Assembly: GCF_022750635.1 (NCBI RefSeq) | Contig: NZ_JAJKBG010000005.1 | Coordinates: forward strand, 274,731-338,730 | Origin: Brevundimonas pishanensis | GTDB taxonomy: Bacteria; Pseudomonadota; Alphaproteobacteria; Caulobacterales; Caulobacteraceae | DNA length: 64,000 nucleotides | Direction of reading: 5' to 3' | Shown here: piece after piece, positions 54,505 to 63,845 of the stretch | Layout: the number at the start of each line of letters is the position of its first letter | Position numbering within the stretch: position 1 is the stretch's first letter | Translations under genes and position numbers: made by a program | The notes under the pieces: model-generated | The model's database searches: none | Told to the model about the DNA's origin: nothing | Seen by the model: the letters and a program-made list of their open reading frames with translations, nothing else

Positions 54505-55884
54505 TTGCCCGGCATGTTCATTTTTCGACGTCGGCTCATGCAAGAAATGCTGGACGACCTAACCTTCCTACCCAGTGTCGATCGGCAAAAACTGGCGGAC
54601 CGGCTAAACAAGCGCCACAAGGACCGGATGGCGGCAATGTGGGAGCTAGTTTTTCTGTGGGGACTGAGCCGCGTCGGCCGCGTGGATCACGAAGCCGAAC
54701 TCGACAACAGCCGTCGCCCGGATCTGCGATACGAACTAGATGATCTCGGGTTCATCGCCGACGTCACCGCGCTAAGCGACAGCGGGCTTGAGGATCAGGC
54801 CGGCGTCGAGCAGTTCTGGTCAGACATCCTTCGGATCGGACACAAATACGGCCTCAGAGGCAACGGCCTATCACTTGAAGTGGAATCAACCCGCGTCGGA
54901 GCGTACGGCGACACAGTCGTAGCAGTTCATCTTCCTAAACCGAAGGATCGGGCTAGGGTGATAAAAACTCATGTCGAACCGTTCTTGCGGGCGCACCGCG
55001 AAACGCAAGAGGTTGTATCCCTCGTCGTTGATGAACCCGAAGTCCAATTCACCCTCTCCTATAATCCCGGGCAGCAATACGCTACGCAGATTCACACGGC
55101 ATATACGGTGCCGGACTCGCTCAAGAATAATCCCCTAGCTAAGCGGATCAAGGTTAAAGCTGGCCAGCTTCGCGGGGCACCCGCCGATCTGCCGCGCGGC
55201 CTCATCATTTGCGACGCCGGCTCTGACCTGATGCGCCACAAAAACAACCTCAACAGCCGAGACTACTCGCGTCGCGACATCGCCCTCGCCGCCCTTGAGG
55301 CAACCACTGCAATCGATTTTGTGCTGATGGTCTCCGTTGTTGCCGAACAGAAGATGCTCCGGGGGAGCTCCACATTTCATTGGCACATCGATTTCGTTGG
55401 CTCGAAGCGGGCCATAAGGGAGGGGCGGCTGGCCGACGGGATAGCGGTGCGGATCGAAGGCGTGTTCAGGGAGATGTTCAAGCGCTTGCCGCCGCTGGTG
55501 AACGACGCCATGAACGTGGCGCACCGGGTGCTGGAAGCCGAGGGGCCGAACATGATCGGCGGTTATCAATGGGAAGGCGACATGTTCGAGATTTCATCGC
55601 GTGCGGTTATGGATCTGCTGGCGGGCACGCTCAGCCAGAACGACTTCCAAGCAGCGTACGGGTGGCACCCTGACGCCCCCCGCGGCGCGCGAAATCCTTT
55701 TGCTATGGCCAAGTCGCGCGGGCAACTCATCAAGTCCATCGAAATAAAGGCTAGTCAGGATAGCGACGATGACTGGTTGGTCGTGCACTTTGGTCGGCCA
55801 GACCCCGCTGTAGCGCCCTTCACAGGCACGAACACCGAAGCTACGCCAGATGGTCCGACCAAATCCGCCAGTCAGGTGGATTAA
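54505..55884 (+). CDS. Hypothetical protein, possible nuclease fold at N-terminus
   Basis: A 459-residue protein. The TTG at 54505 follows GAGG by 7 bases; ATG 54514 is an alternative. The N-terminal segment W-E-L-V-F-L-W-G-L-S (about 46-55), R-R-P-D-L-R-Y (about 71-77) and F-I-A-D-V-T-A-L (about 84-91) resembles the E / PD / D-x-T order of restriction-endonuclease folds, but the usual Lys is not evident. The rest is of unknown family. It lies beside an Avs-like gene and a Tn7-like module, so a defence role is plausible but unproven. Confidence 0.6.
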   Translation: MPGMFIFRRRLMQEMLDDLTFLPSVDRQKLADRLNKRHKDRMAAMWELVFLWGLSRVGRVDHEAELDNSRRPDLRYELDDLGFIADVTALSDSGLEDQAGVEQFWSDILRIGHKYGLRGNGLSLEVESTRVGAYGDTVVAVHLPKPKDRARVIKTHVEPFLRAHRETQEVVSLVVDEPEVQFTLSYNPGQQYATQIHTAYTVPDSLKNNPLAKRIKVKAGQLRGAPADLPRGLIICDAGSDLMRHKNNLNSRDYSRRDIALAALEATTAIDFVLMVSVVAEQKMLRGSSTFHWHIDFVGSKRAIREGRLADGIAVRIEGVFREMFKRLPPLVNDAMNVAHRVLEAEGPNMIGGYQWEGDMFEISSRAVMDLLAGTLSQNDFQAAYGWHPDAPRGARNPFAMAKSRGQLIKSIEIKASQDSDDDWLVVHFGRPDPAVAPFTGTNTEATPDGPTKSASQVD

Positions 55885-56028
55885 GTCGGGGAGTTCGGTA
55901 TCGCAAACTTCGACTTCCGCGACTCCAATACGTAGCAGTTAACGCTCGCGGACAGCGCGCGCGGCCCACGGCTCCCGTCATCCCTTGACACACAGCAAGC
56001 ACCGCTGAAAGCGATCGGCTGTTCGCGG

Positions 56029-59000
56029 CTATTCAAAACTCTCTTCCTGTTCGGCCTCCCGCTCGCGTTCGGCGGCGATCCATCGATCGATGCGCGGATA
56101 TTCCCGCGCGCGCCAAGCCGCGATGTCTGGATGGTCCGGCAAATCGTCGAGAAGCCCTTTCCTGAACGTCAGGATTTCGGCGAGAGAACCGCTCCATCCG
56201 CTGGGATGGACATGAGTATAGGCCTCGCCGAGAAAGGCTGCCTTGTCTGGGGCGTGTTCCAAGAGCGCGGTGAAGGCGGGATTGATGCCGAGCACATTGT
56301 CCATTTGGTCTTTGCGGAACAGCGACAGCACCTCGCCCAGTCGCGCGTACCGCCGCTCTGGCGCGCGGTCGGCCCAGGCGATCAATACGTCTGTATCAAC
56401 CCCGTCGAGCGGAGACCCGCGCGCCACCCTTCCCTTGAACAGTCGTTCCGGAGGTCCTTTGGCGCCATCAACGAAGACGTCGAGAGCGACCTCAGGCTGC
56501 GTCTTGAAGAGTTTATCGACCAGACCATGAGCCTCCCGACGCCATCCCCCTTTGGCCGTGACGCCGTCATAGACACGATGACTGACCACCAGAGCGGTCT
56601 CGCGGCCTTCCTCTCCCGCGAGAACGGCCGACGCTAGGGATCGAATTGACGAGTCCCGCAAGTCGTTGAAGTCGTCCAGATCGATGAGTGTCAGGACGCG
56701 GCGGGCGCGATCGACAAGCACGGAGTCGTAAACTTTCTCCGATTCTTTCTGACTGCGGTAGAAATATCGCCACAACATATCGATGGCGAGCCCGGGCCCG
56801 TGCGGCAGGCCGACTACGACATCAACGAGCCGAGCCACCTCCGACGCCGGGAGCGTGTCCACATCGATATTGGAAAGGTGCCGGAAGGCCTCGATCGACC
56901 CAGTTTGATCCAACGCTCCGATGACACGGTCAATGCCCGTGCTGTCGAGGCCCGTGGCGACCTGCAAGAAGCAGAAATGACGTCCGAGGTCCGGGTCTGA
57001 AACCGCCGCATCCAGACAGGCGGATACGAAGGTCGCATCGCGCAGATGCGTCGCCTTCAGGAAGTTGCCGAGCACAGTTGGGTTACGGACCGACTGATCG
57101 GTCAGGGCGAAGACATGGCACAGGGTGGTCCAGGTCGCCTGCGGGTCTTCAGTGCCTTCCCCCAAACCGACGCCGAACGGTGCGCTGCGTACGCCGCCGC
57201 CGTTGGAGATGAGAATTTTAGGCAGGAAGGCAATAAGGTCCTCCGGGCGGTTGACCATGACGCGGCCAATCTCACGGGCCTTCTCCTCGGCCCTACGCCA
57301 GCTGGCCGACGGATCTACCTCGTAGTCTTCATCCCCATCGGCCACATCCCAGGCCCCCAGTCTAACGGATAGTACATAGGCGCGAGCTTCAGCAATCAGG
57401 TCTTTCGGTGCTAGCCGTCGAATTATCGTGAGTGTCTCAGCGCGAATGTCCTCCGGCATTTGATGTCCGTCGAACTGCATCATGACCCTCAGTGCGGTCC
57501 AGCCTTCCAGCCACCCTCCGTCGGCGGAGAAGGCGTCGGCGGCGGCGATTAGCCGCGCACGGCAACCGCTATACCTCCAAAGGTCGCGGATCGTGTCAGC
57601 GAGTATCTTGCGGGTGTCGGCCGGATCGAGCCTACCGCTTAGGACTAGATCAATACCTGACTCATACCAATCTGCGATCGAAGCATTTGTCGATGGCTGC
57701 CAGCCATACCCACGCGGTCTTGCCCCAAAGTCTATAATCGAAGTGGCGCTGAAATGACCTGCGATAAGTATGCTATCTAGTGCCACTCGCCCCGCACGTT
57801 TGATACCGGGGTCGGGACTGTCCAGCCATTCAGCGACCAAAGCCCGGCGCTGTTCTGGCGTTGCCTGGGTGCCGGAAAGATAGAGTTGGAACAGCTCGCC
57901 GAGCGCTCTACGCGCACTGTCATAATTTTCATCGGGTGGCTCTGCGGCGACAAGACGGGCCAAGAGCGTTGCCGCCTTGGAAAAGAGGTCGGCGTCATAG
58001 GCCAACGCCTTGAGTAGATGGATCCATGCGCCTCGCCCACTGCTTCGCCCCGAGAGACCTTCCAGCGCGTCGGCCGCTGCGGCCTCCTGGAGCAGCGTTA
58101 GGACGGCCGCCGGGTCGACCGGAGCAATATTGGACAGGATCGCCAGATCCGTCTCGGCCAGCAGATCTCCCGCCGGCCCCGTCGGCTTCAGCCATCGCGC
58201 TACAACGGACTGTGCCTCGCGCACGTCATGCAGGAAGCCAAGGCGTCGGGACATAGAGCGGCGCATCCGTTCTGGCAGGGCCTGACAGAAGTCGTCGAAG
58301 GCCAGGGACGGAAATCGCTTCAGCGCTCCAGCGGCCAAGGGATTCGCGATGGCATGAGGTAAGACCGCTCGCCAACGGCCTCGCGCCTGCAAAACGCCTC
58401 GGGCCTGGAGCTCCGCGACGGATCCGAAAAGCTCCACGGCGGTCCTACCGGCGAAAGTCGCGATCAAGTCGAGTTCTCCGCCTGCTCCCTCTGAAATATC
58501 GAACGAGTAGAACAGAGCCAATGTCTGGGCGTCGTGGAGCAGGCTTTTGTCCGGATCGTTGCGCTGGATAAAAATGCGCTCGAACAGATCCTGGTCGCGC
58601 AACCGGCCGAGGGTTTCCCCGTGTCCCACGGTGTTCGCCAATGCGCGCGCGACCCTGAAATTGCCGCCACTGAACTGGGCAATGCGGTTCCGGTCGCTTT
58701 GCATAACGTGCGGGAAATCGCGTTCTAGCCAAGCCTCGATCAAGGTGTCCGATGCCGCTGCAAGCCGGAACACTTGAGTATGCTCAGGCTCGTCGTCCCG
58801 TATGTCATACTCCACCGTCAGCAGACTGACCTGACTTCCCGGCCGGCTGCACACATCCGCCAGCTGAGCGTGCGTTTTCGGATTGCAGTTATCGACGACC
58901 AAGATGGCCCGCAGGCCGTCTTCGACCAGTCGCGACGCCATCTCGCGCGCGGTGGGCGTCGTCTCCTCGGCGTAGTCAGCATAGACAGACACGCCCGGAT

Positions 59001-59790
59001 CCAAGGGCGTCCCGTTGCCAACATCTGCTTCGAAGAGCGCTTCGACCAACCGTGTTTTGCCGACCCCGGACAGGCCGATCAGCCGGACGCATTCCCGGTG
59101 TGTGTGCAAGGCCTTCCTAAGCAGGCCCATTCCATCAGCGATCGGCACGGTCCTAGCCCCATCCCGTTCGTCAATCAGAGAAAGGGTGTCGTCTATGAGG
59201 TAATCGTTGTCACCGGTAACGCCCAGATCTCGCCAGGTGCCGATTGAACGCCAGCCCGATAGCGGGCGGCCGCAGAGTCGACGCACCCAGGCAGCGACAC
59301 CCGGATTTTGGTTGACCCAGGTTGCGAGCCGATCACGATCATAAACATCCACGAACAGGCTCTCGCTATTGGGATGGTCCGCGATGGCGTCCCGCATGGC
59401 GACGCGTCGCCGCTCCAAGGTTATGTCCGTGAGCGATGCCCCTGAACTGGCGATGATGTAGGCACCACCCGCCTCAGCAAGAGCGACGATGGACGGGCGT
59501 AGTACGCCATCGGGACGCATTTCATCCTTGATCGCCTGAGCCGCTAGGTCTGGCTTCTTGACCTGAAAACCCGTCTTCGCTCGCGGCACGAAGTCTGGAT
59601 CGGCATGGAGCGTAGCTTGGTCGACCCTTACGTCGATGCCGCCGTCGGCCGCGTCCTGCGCCCCGCCCGCGGTCACGCTCGCCAGAGGCGCGCGACGTGC
59701 CGACAGTTCAGCCTGCGCCAGCCGCGCCACGAGTGTACGCAAGTCCGTATCGTTGAGGCTCGCGATGTCTGCGCCAGTGATATCAAACAT
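56029..59790 (-). CDS. Nuclease-STAND NTPase, Avs-like candidate antiphage protein
   Basis: A 1253-residue protein. The N-terminus has a PD-(D/E)xK nuclease-like site: G-G-I-D-V-R-V (Asp about 53) and F-Q-V-K-K (Gln-x-Lys, about 75-79). A STAND/AAA-type ATPase follows, with Walker A G-L-S-G-V-G-K-T (about 239-246) and Walker B I-L-V-V-D-N-C (about 296-302). The remaining ~800 residues are mainly helical, repeat-like sequence suited to ligand sensing. This order (effector, STAND switch, sensor) is that of antiviral STAND proteins, in which phage protein binding triggers assembly and DNA cleavage. Not assigned to a numbered Avs type. Confidence 0.72.
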   Translation of the reverse strand: MFDITGADIASLNDTDLRTLVARLAQAELSARRAPLASVTAGGAQDAADGGIDVRVDQATLHADPDFVPRAKTGFQVKKPDLAAQAIKDEMRPDGVLRPSIVALAEAGGAYIIASSGASLTDITLERRRVAMRDAIADHPNSESLFVDVYDRDRLATWVNQNPGVAAWVRRLCGRPLSGWRSIGTWRDLGVTGDNDYLIDDTLSLIDERDGARTVPIADGMGLLRKALHTHRECVRLIGLSGVGKTRLVEALFEADVGNGTPLDPGVSVYADYAEETTPTAREMASRLVEDGLRAILVVDNCNPKTHAQLADVCSRPGSQVSLLTVEYDIRDDEPEHTQVFRLAAASDTLIEAWLERDFPHVMQSDRNRIAQFSGGNFRVARALANTVGHGETLGRLRDQDLFERIFIQRNDPDKSLLHDAQTLALFYSFDISEGAGGELDLIATFAGRTAVELFGSVAELQARGVLQARGRWRAVLPHAIANPLAAGALKRFPSLAFDDFCQALPERMRRSMSRRLGFLHDVREAQSVVARWLKPTGPAGDLLAETDLAILSNIAPVDPAAVLTLLQEAAAADALEGLSGRSSGRGAWIHLLKALAYDADLFSKAATLLARLVAAEPPDENYDSARRALGELFQLYLSGTQATPEQRRALVAEWLDSPDPGIKRAGRVALDSILIAGHFSATSIIDFGARPRGYGWQPSTNASIADWYESGIDLVLSGRLDPADTRKILADTIRDLWRYSGCRARLIAAADAFSADGGWLEGWTALRVMMQFDGHQMPEDIRAETLTIIRRLAPKDLIAEARAYVLSVRLGAWDVADGDEDYEVDPSASWRRAEEKAREIGRVMVNRPEDLIAFLPKILISNGGGVRSAPFGVGLGEGTEDPQATWTTLCHVFALTDQSVRNPTVLGNFLKATHLRDATFVSACLDAAVSDPDLGRHFCFLQVATGLDSTGIDRVIGALDQTGSIEAFRHLSNIDVDTLPASEVARLVDVVVGLPHGPGLAIDMLWRYFYRSQKESEKVYDSVLVDRARRVLTLIDLDDFNDLRDSSIRSLASAVLAGEEGRETALVVSHRVYDGVTAKGGWRREAHGLVDKLFKTQPEVALDVFVDGAKGPPERLFKGRVARGSPLDGVDTDVLIAWADRAPERRYARLGEVLSLFRKDQMDNVLGINPAFTALLEHAPDKAAFLGEAYTHVHPSGWSGSLAEILTFRKGLLDDLPDHPDIAAWRAREYPRIDRWIAAEREREAEQEESFE

Positions 59791-60133
59791 GGCCTGACTT
59801 TATGCGTCGATTCGGTAAGTGTGCAGTGGGTGAGCATCTCACTCCACAACCTATCTTTGAAGCCGCTGGGCATATTCGGTCGCCCAGGATTTGCCTACGA
59901 TAATCTACAGATCGTTTTGCGTAGGCTAAGTTTGTCTTCGTTGGCAGCTGTCGAGCTCACTTACCAACTGAGTCCCTGACAAAGGCGTGGCCACACCACA
60001 ACGTCTCTGATGCGCCATTTGCTGCCATTGGCGGCCGGGCAGAAAAACGACCTTCTTCTAGGTTGGATTTGCCGTGCCAAGCGGTCTTGCCCCACACATC
60101 CTCTGCCCAAACACGCTATGCGTTCAACTTTAG

Positions 60134-60394
60134 TTCCGCAGCCATGTTGCCGCCCCACTGCCGGAAATAGACGATGGTCGAGACGAATGGCCAAGCGTCA
60201 CCTCTTCTACAAAACGTCGGCCTGAGGTGCGTATTACGCCAGTAGCGAGTTTGCTCGTAAAGCTAGAAGTAACAGGTGCCAACTTCCCAACGCGACGTTG
60301 GTTCGACGTCGTCGACGTAGACATCTACGACTTCTATGACGATGCCAGAGACAGACTCCTACCAGAAGCCACACTCAACAATCGCTACGTCTAA
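60134..60394 (+). pseudogene. Possible gene remnant
   Basis: An 86-codon open frame without an ATG follows an in-frame stop at 60131 and ends at a TAA that overlaps the stop of the convergent TcmP gene. Its composition is protein-like (for example R-R-W-F-D-V-V-D-V-D-I-Y-D-F-Y-D-D near the end). I recognise no family. The rest of 59791-60390 shows no gene. Confidence 0.3.
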
Positions 60395-61650
60395 TCACCG
60401 ATACCAAGTCGCTGTGGGAAGGGCATTAACATCGGAAAGAACGATTTCTGAGACTTCAATCGTAGCGTATCCCCGATCGAGATAGTGTTCCCCTTGCGAC
60501 GAAGGCCGCCATTTTGGGTAACCACTTCCAGATCCTCGCTTTCCAGCATCGCAGCGTGAATATCGTCTTTGTGCGATGGTGTGGCGCTATAAGCAGCCTC
60601 ATAGAATTCTTTAACCCGCATGGCGTCACCGGATTCCGAAACTAGCTTCGGAATATCGTGAAGTAGATTAGCGCGGGCACTTGCCCGATCCTCGGCCTCA
60701 AACAGATAGAGGCGTCCTTCGCGCTCCGGATCATAAGCAAGCATATTGAGCCCAGAACGGCCAAAATGGTCGAGTTGTCCGTTGTCGTGCAGAACATCGT
60801 TGTAAACTTGGCGCGCGCGGCAGTTGTTAGCGAAATGTATCATCCAGTAGCGCCAGCCACCCGGGTTGCGGATCGAAAATGGGCTCACATAAGGTGCACA
60901 GGTCCGCAAGGTCTCAAATACTAGTCGCTCAGCTGCGCCAAGCCACTCTGTTTTGGTCATCAAACCGTCGAGCGCACCCAGATTTGTCGGATGGATGCCC
61001 AAATGTCCGAGCTGCCTTAGCAAGAGGCTGGGATTGCGGCCGCTGAGGTATGTCAGGAGCGTCTGAATGGCAAAGGTATAGAACACCTCAGTAGAAGGTG
61101 ACGCCCGCATGATATTTTTCAACGTCGTTATGTCGACCTCGGCGTGGCCGTACTGGTCGAGGTTGTAAAGTACGTTGCGGTAACGGCCCTTTGCTATCAA
61201 ATCTCGTATCGCCGGATAGGCTGCCTCAAACGGTTCGGAGTAGTAGCAGACATCTAGATGAAGGTTCGGCGACTTATGTTTGATTGCTGCGACTAGAGGG
61301 TTGCAGTAGGAAGCTAGCATCGCAGTGACGCTAGGCTGAGCGTCGTTGAGGACAATCAGGCACTCGATTTCGATCGCGCCCATGCCCTGTAGCGAACGAC
61401 GCAAGTTGATCACTTCAAGCGTACGATCAAGCTCTTCGATAAAAATGATCGGCGATCCTGCTGATCCGCATTGGTATCGCCCGCCACCTGAGAAGCCGTC
61501 TACGATGGCTAACCGAAATTTCGACTGCTGCGGTAGTTGGCATCGTACATTTAGATATTGATGAAAATACTCGCGCAAAATTTTGTGCTTGCGCCGGCTG
61601 TGATCGTCAAGTTCGGCCCCATTGGACCATGAATAGCCGTCCGTTTTCAT
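60391..61650 (-). CDS. tcmP: TcmP-family (three-Cys-motif partner) protein
   Basis: A 419-residue protein with the TcmP pattern: N-terminal H-K-I-L-R-E-Y-F-H-Q-Y-L, then V-D-G-F-S-G-G-G-R-Y (about 51-60), and Y-N-L-D-Q-Y-G-H-A (about 162-170). These recall a Rossmann/methyltransferase-like fold. The family is named for its genetic link to DUF5131 (Gp37/Gp68) proteins, one of which is encoded 27 bp upstream on the same strand. Start supported by CCGGAGCAAG. Enzyme activity unknown. Confidence 0.8.
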   Translation of the reverse strand: MKTDGYSWSNGAELDDHSRRKHKILREYFHQYLNVRCQLPQQSKFRLAIVDGFSGGGRYQCGSAGSPIIFIEELDRTLEVINLRRSLQGMGAIEIECLIVLNDAQPSVTAMLASYCNPLVAAIKHKSPNLHLDVCYYSEPFEAAYPAIRDLIAKGRYRNVLYNLDQYGHAEVDITTLKNIMRASPSTEVFYTFAIQTLLTYLSGRNPSLLLRQLGHLGIHPTNLGALDGLMTKTEWLGAAERLVFETLRTCAPYVSPFSIRNPGGWRYWMIHFANNCRARQVYNDVLHDNGQLDHFGRSGLNMLAYDPEREGRLYLFEAEDRASARANLLHDIPKLVSESGDAMRVKEFYEAAYSATPSHKDDIHAAMLESEDLEVVTQNGGLRRKGNTISIGDTLRLKSQKSFFPMLMPFPQRLGIGD

Positions 61651-61677
61651 TCTTGCTCCGGGTCTCGAGGGCTGGCC

Positions 61678-62451
61678 CTACATTGCCAACGCCGCCGGCA
61701 TCTCGTTCCAGATCTGGCCACGGTACTCACGACCATTGGCCTTCTTGGAGCGCTTCTTGTTGTCTTTGCCCCAAGTCCCCCACTGCTTGAAGAAGAATGC
61801 AGTCCCGTAGGTTTCGCACTGGTTATAAATCTCGTCGATCCACTCCTCGCGGATTGGTCTGGCGTTGAGACCACTCTCACCACCAACGATTGCCCAGTCG
61901 ATATTGGACAAATCCACTACGCCAACGGTACCGATGAGCGGCTCGAACGAAATGAAGCGAATATGCGCCGGAACAGCGCGCAGATAGTCGATGCGCCCAA
62001 CCACCTCGGCGCTCTCCACACTCGTGCCTAGCCATACATTAGGTAGGACATCCGGCATACGGGCCACGAGTTCGGCCATCCGTTCCGGTCGCTTTGTCAG
62101 GATCTGGTAGTTGTGCCGCGGTGTATCACGCATAACCTGCCAGACGTCGAGTATGAATTCCTCACTGACGGCATCGTGGAAAAGGTCGCTCATCGAGTTG
62201 ACGAAGATTTTGCGCGGTTTTTTCCAACTGTACGGAATGGCAAGGGCCGCGTGGTCTTCGCGCACGATACCATTCCAGATGGCCCGCTTGCCGCTCTTAC
62301 GCGTAAGCCCCTCGTACTTCGCGACGCCCATCGATTCTAAGCGGCGAGCCATTTGCATCGCGTAGCAGTTGGAGCAGCCTGCTGTAACAATGGAACATCC
62401 TGCGACTGGGTTCCAGGTGGCATCAGTCCATTCGATCTGGGTCTCAGCCAT
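61678..62451 (-). CDS. DUF5131 (phage Gp37/Gp68) three-Cys-motif protein
   Basis: A 257-residue protein from ATG 62451, behind AGAAGG, beginning M-A-E-T-Q-I-E-W-T-D-A-T-W-N-P. The motif Cys19-x6-Cys26-x2-Cys29 (G-C-S-I-V-T-A-G-C-S-N-C) resembles a radical-SAM-like iron-sulfur site. Other family blocks are N-S-M-S-D-L-F-H (about 89-96), T-K-R-P-E-R-M, W-L-G-T-S-V-E and I-V-G-G-E-S-G. It is flanked by two TcmP genes, one in its operon and one divergent. Reaction unknown; nucleic-acid modification is a reasonable guess. Confidence 0.85.
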   Translation of the reverse strand: MAETQIEWTDATWNPVAGCSIVTAGCSNCYAMQMARRLESMGVAKYEGLTRKSGKRAIWNGIVREDHAALAIPYSWKKPRKIFVNSMSDLFHDAVSEEFILDVWQVMRDTPRHNYQILTKRPERMAELVARMPDVLPNVWLGTSVESAEVVGRIDYLRAVPAHIRFISFEPLIGTVGVVDLSNIDWAIVGGESGLNARPIREEWIDEIYNQCETYGTAFFFKQWGTWGKDNKKRSKKANGREYRGQIWNEMPAALAM

Positions 62452-62651
62452 AAGCCTTCTCATCATCGGTTCACGCCTGATGCGTCACTGCAGCGCTGCA
62501 CCAAGCAAAGAGGTTGGACCCCTAGCAGGCCTTTTGCCCCGCGTCGCCGGATCACCCCGGATCGCTGCCGTCTGGACCCCCAACGGCATGTTCCTTTGAA
62601 ATCGAATATCGACGTTCTTCACAAGCTTTGCAATGCTCAGGAGAATCACTG

Positions 62652-63845
62652 GTGCGGTTTGACTACGCAGAGGCCATAATGATCGGGAATTTGGGCCTAT
62701 ACTCCGGAAGAGAGCAGGCTTACGTTAAACATTTCTTGCTCAGTAGATATCTTGAAATCTTCGCGCACAAGATCGGCAGCGCCTATCCTGAGATAGCTTA
62801 TGTCGATGGCTTCGCTGGCCCATGGAAAAATACTGACGAGACCTTCGAAGACACCTCCTTCGGTATAGCCTTGGCCGCCCTGACACGCGCGAAAGCCACC
62901 TGGAAAGGGTTGGGACAGGACCTTAAAGTTTCTGCCTATCTCGTCGAAAAAAATCCGAACTCATATGCCGCCCTACAGGGCGTCAAGGCGCTATTTCCCG
63001 AAGTCGAGATCAAGACCTATTCGGGCTCCTTCATCGACCGGACGCCCGACTTGCTAAAGGATATCCCGCCTCAAGCCTTCGCCTTCCTCTTTATCGATCC
63101 CAAGGGGTGGGCAATTGACATGCAAAGGATCGCTCCTCTGCTGAAACGGCCGAACAGCGAAGTCGTGTTCAACTTCATGTTCGATTTCGTTAACAGATTT
63201 GCTGAACTCCAGAAGCCCCAAATCGCCAACAGCCTAGATCGGCTGCTTGTAGAGCCGGGATGGCGGGATAAACTGGCCGCCTTGCCTAAGGAGGGCCAGA
63301 ACCAAGCCGATTACCGCAAGTCAGTGCTTGTCGATGCATTTTCTGCAGCGCTGCGCAGACTAGGCGGGTATACCCATGTGGCTGAAACCACTGTCCTCAG
63401 GCCGACCCAAGACCGACCGCTCTACAGCCTAATCTACGGCACCCGAAGCGTAAAAGGCTTGGAGGTATTTCGAGACTGCCAGATCAAAGCGCTGCGCGAG
63501 CAAAGTCAAGTGCGTGGCATCGCCAAGCTTAAAGCCGCTGCCGCCTCCAGCCGTCAATACGAACTATTCGGCTCACTCAGCGACATGACCCCTGATCCAA
63601 CTTCTGACTTCCTGCAAGGGGAGCATCGCGTCGCGGGTGAGGTTCTTCTGAACATGGTCCCGACAGCTCCCAACGTCGTCCGCTGGGCTGAAGTGTGGCC
63701 CCAGGTATTGGCACGAACTATAGTCACTCGCACCCAAGTAAACGCCTTGGCCGCCGACTTGCGCAAGTCAGGTGACTTGACGTTTCCTGATTGGGAATCC
63801 CGCAAACGCGTTCCGGACGACAGCTACCGCCTCTTCCGCCCCTGA
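62652..63845 (+). CDS. tcmP: Second TcmP-family protein
   Basis: A ~397-residue protein, distinct in sequence from the minus-strand copy but with the same pattern: Y-V-D-G-F-A-G-P-W (near 52-60), A-Y-L-V-E-K-N-P (near 94-101), F-L-F-I-D-P-K-G-W (near 143-151). I place the start at GTG 62652, eight bases after CAGGAG; ATG 62679 is an alternative and the frame is open from 62628. It is divergent from the DUF5131 gene across about 200 bp, so one DUF5131 protein may serve two partners. Confidence 0.75.
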   Translation: MRFDYAEAIMIGNLGLYSGREQAYVKHFLLSRYLEIFAHKIGSAYPEIAYVDGFAGPWKNTDETFEDTSFGIALAALTRAKATWKGLGQDLKVSAYLVEKNPNSYAALQGVKALFPEVEIKTYSGSFIDRTPDLLKDIPPQAFAFLFIDPKGWAIDMQRIAPLLKRPNSEVVFNFMFDFVNRFAELQKPQIANSLDRLLVEPGWRDKLAALPKEGQNQADYRKSVLVDAFSAALRRLGGYTHVAETTVLRPTQDRPLYSLIYGTRSVKGLEVFRDCQIKALREQSQVRGIAKLKAAAASSRQYELFGSLSDMTPDPTSDFLQGEHRVAGEVLLNMVPTAPNVVRWAEVWPQVLARTIVTRTQVNALAADLRKSGDLTFPDWESRKRVPDDSYRLFRP

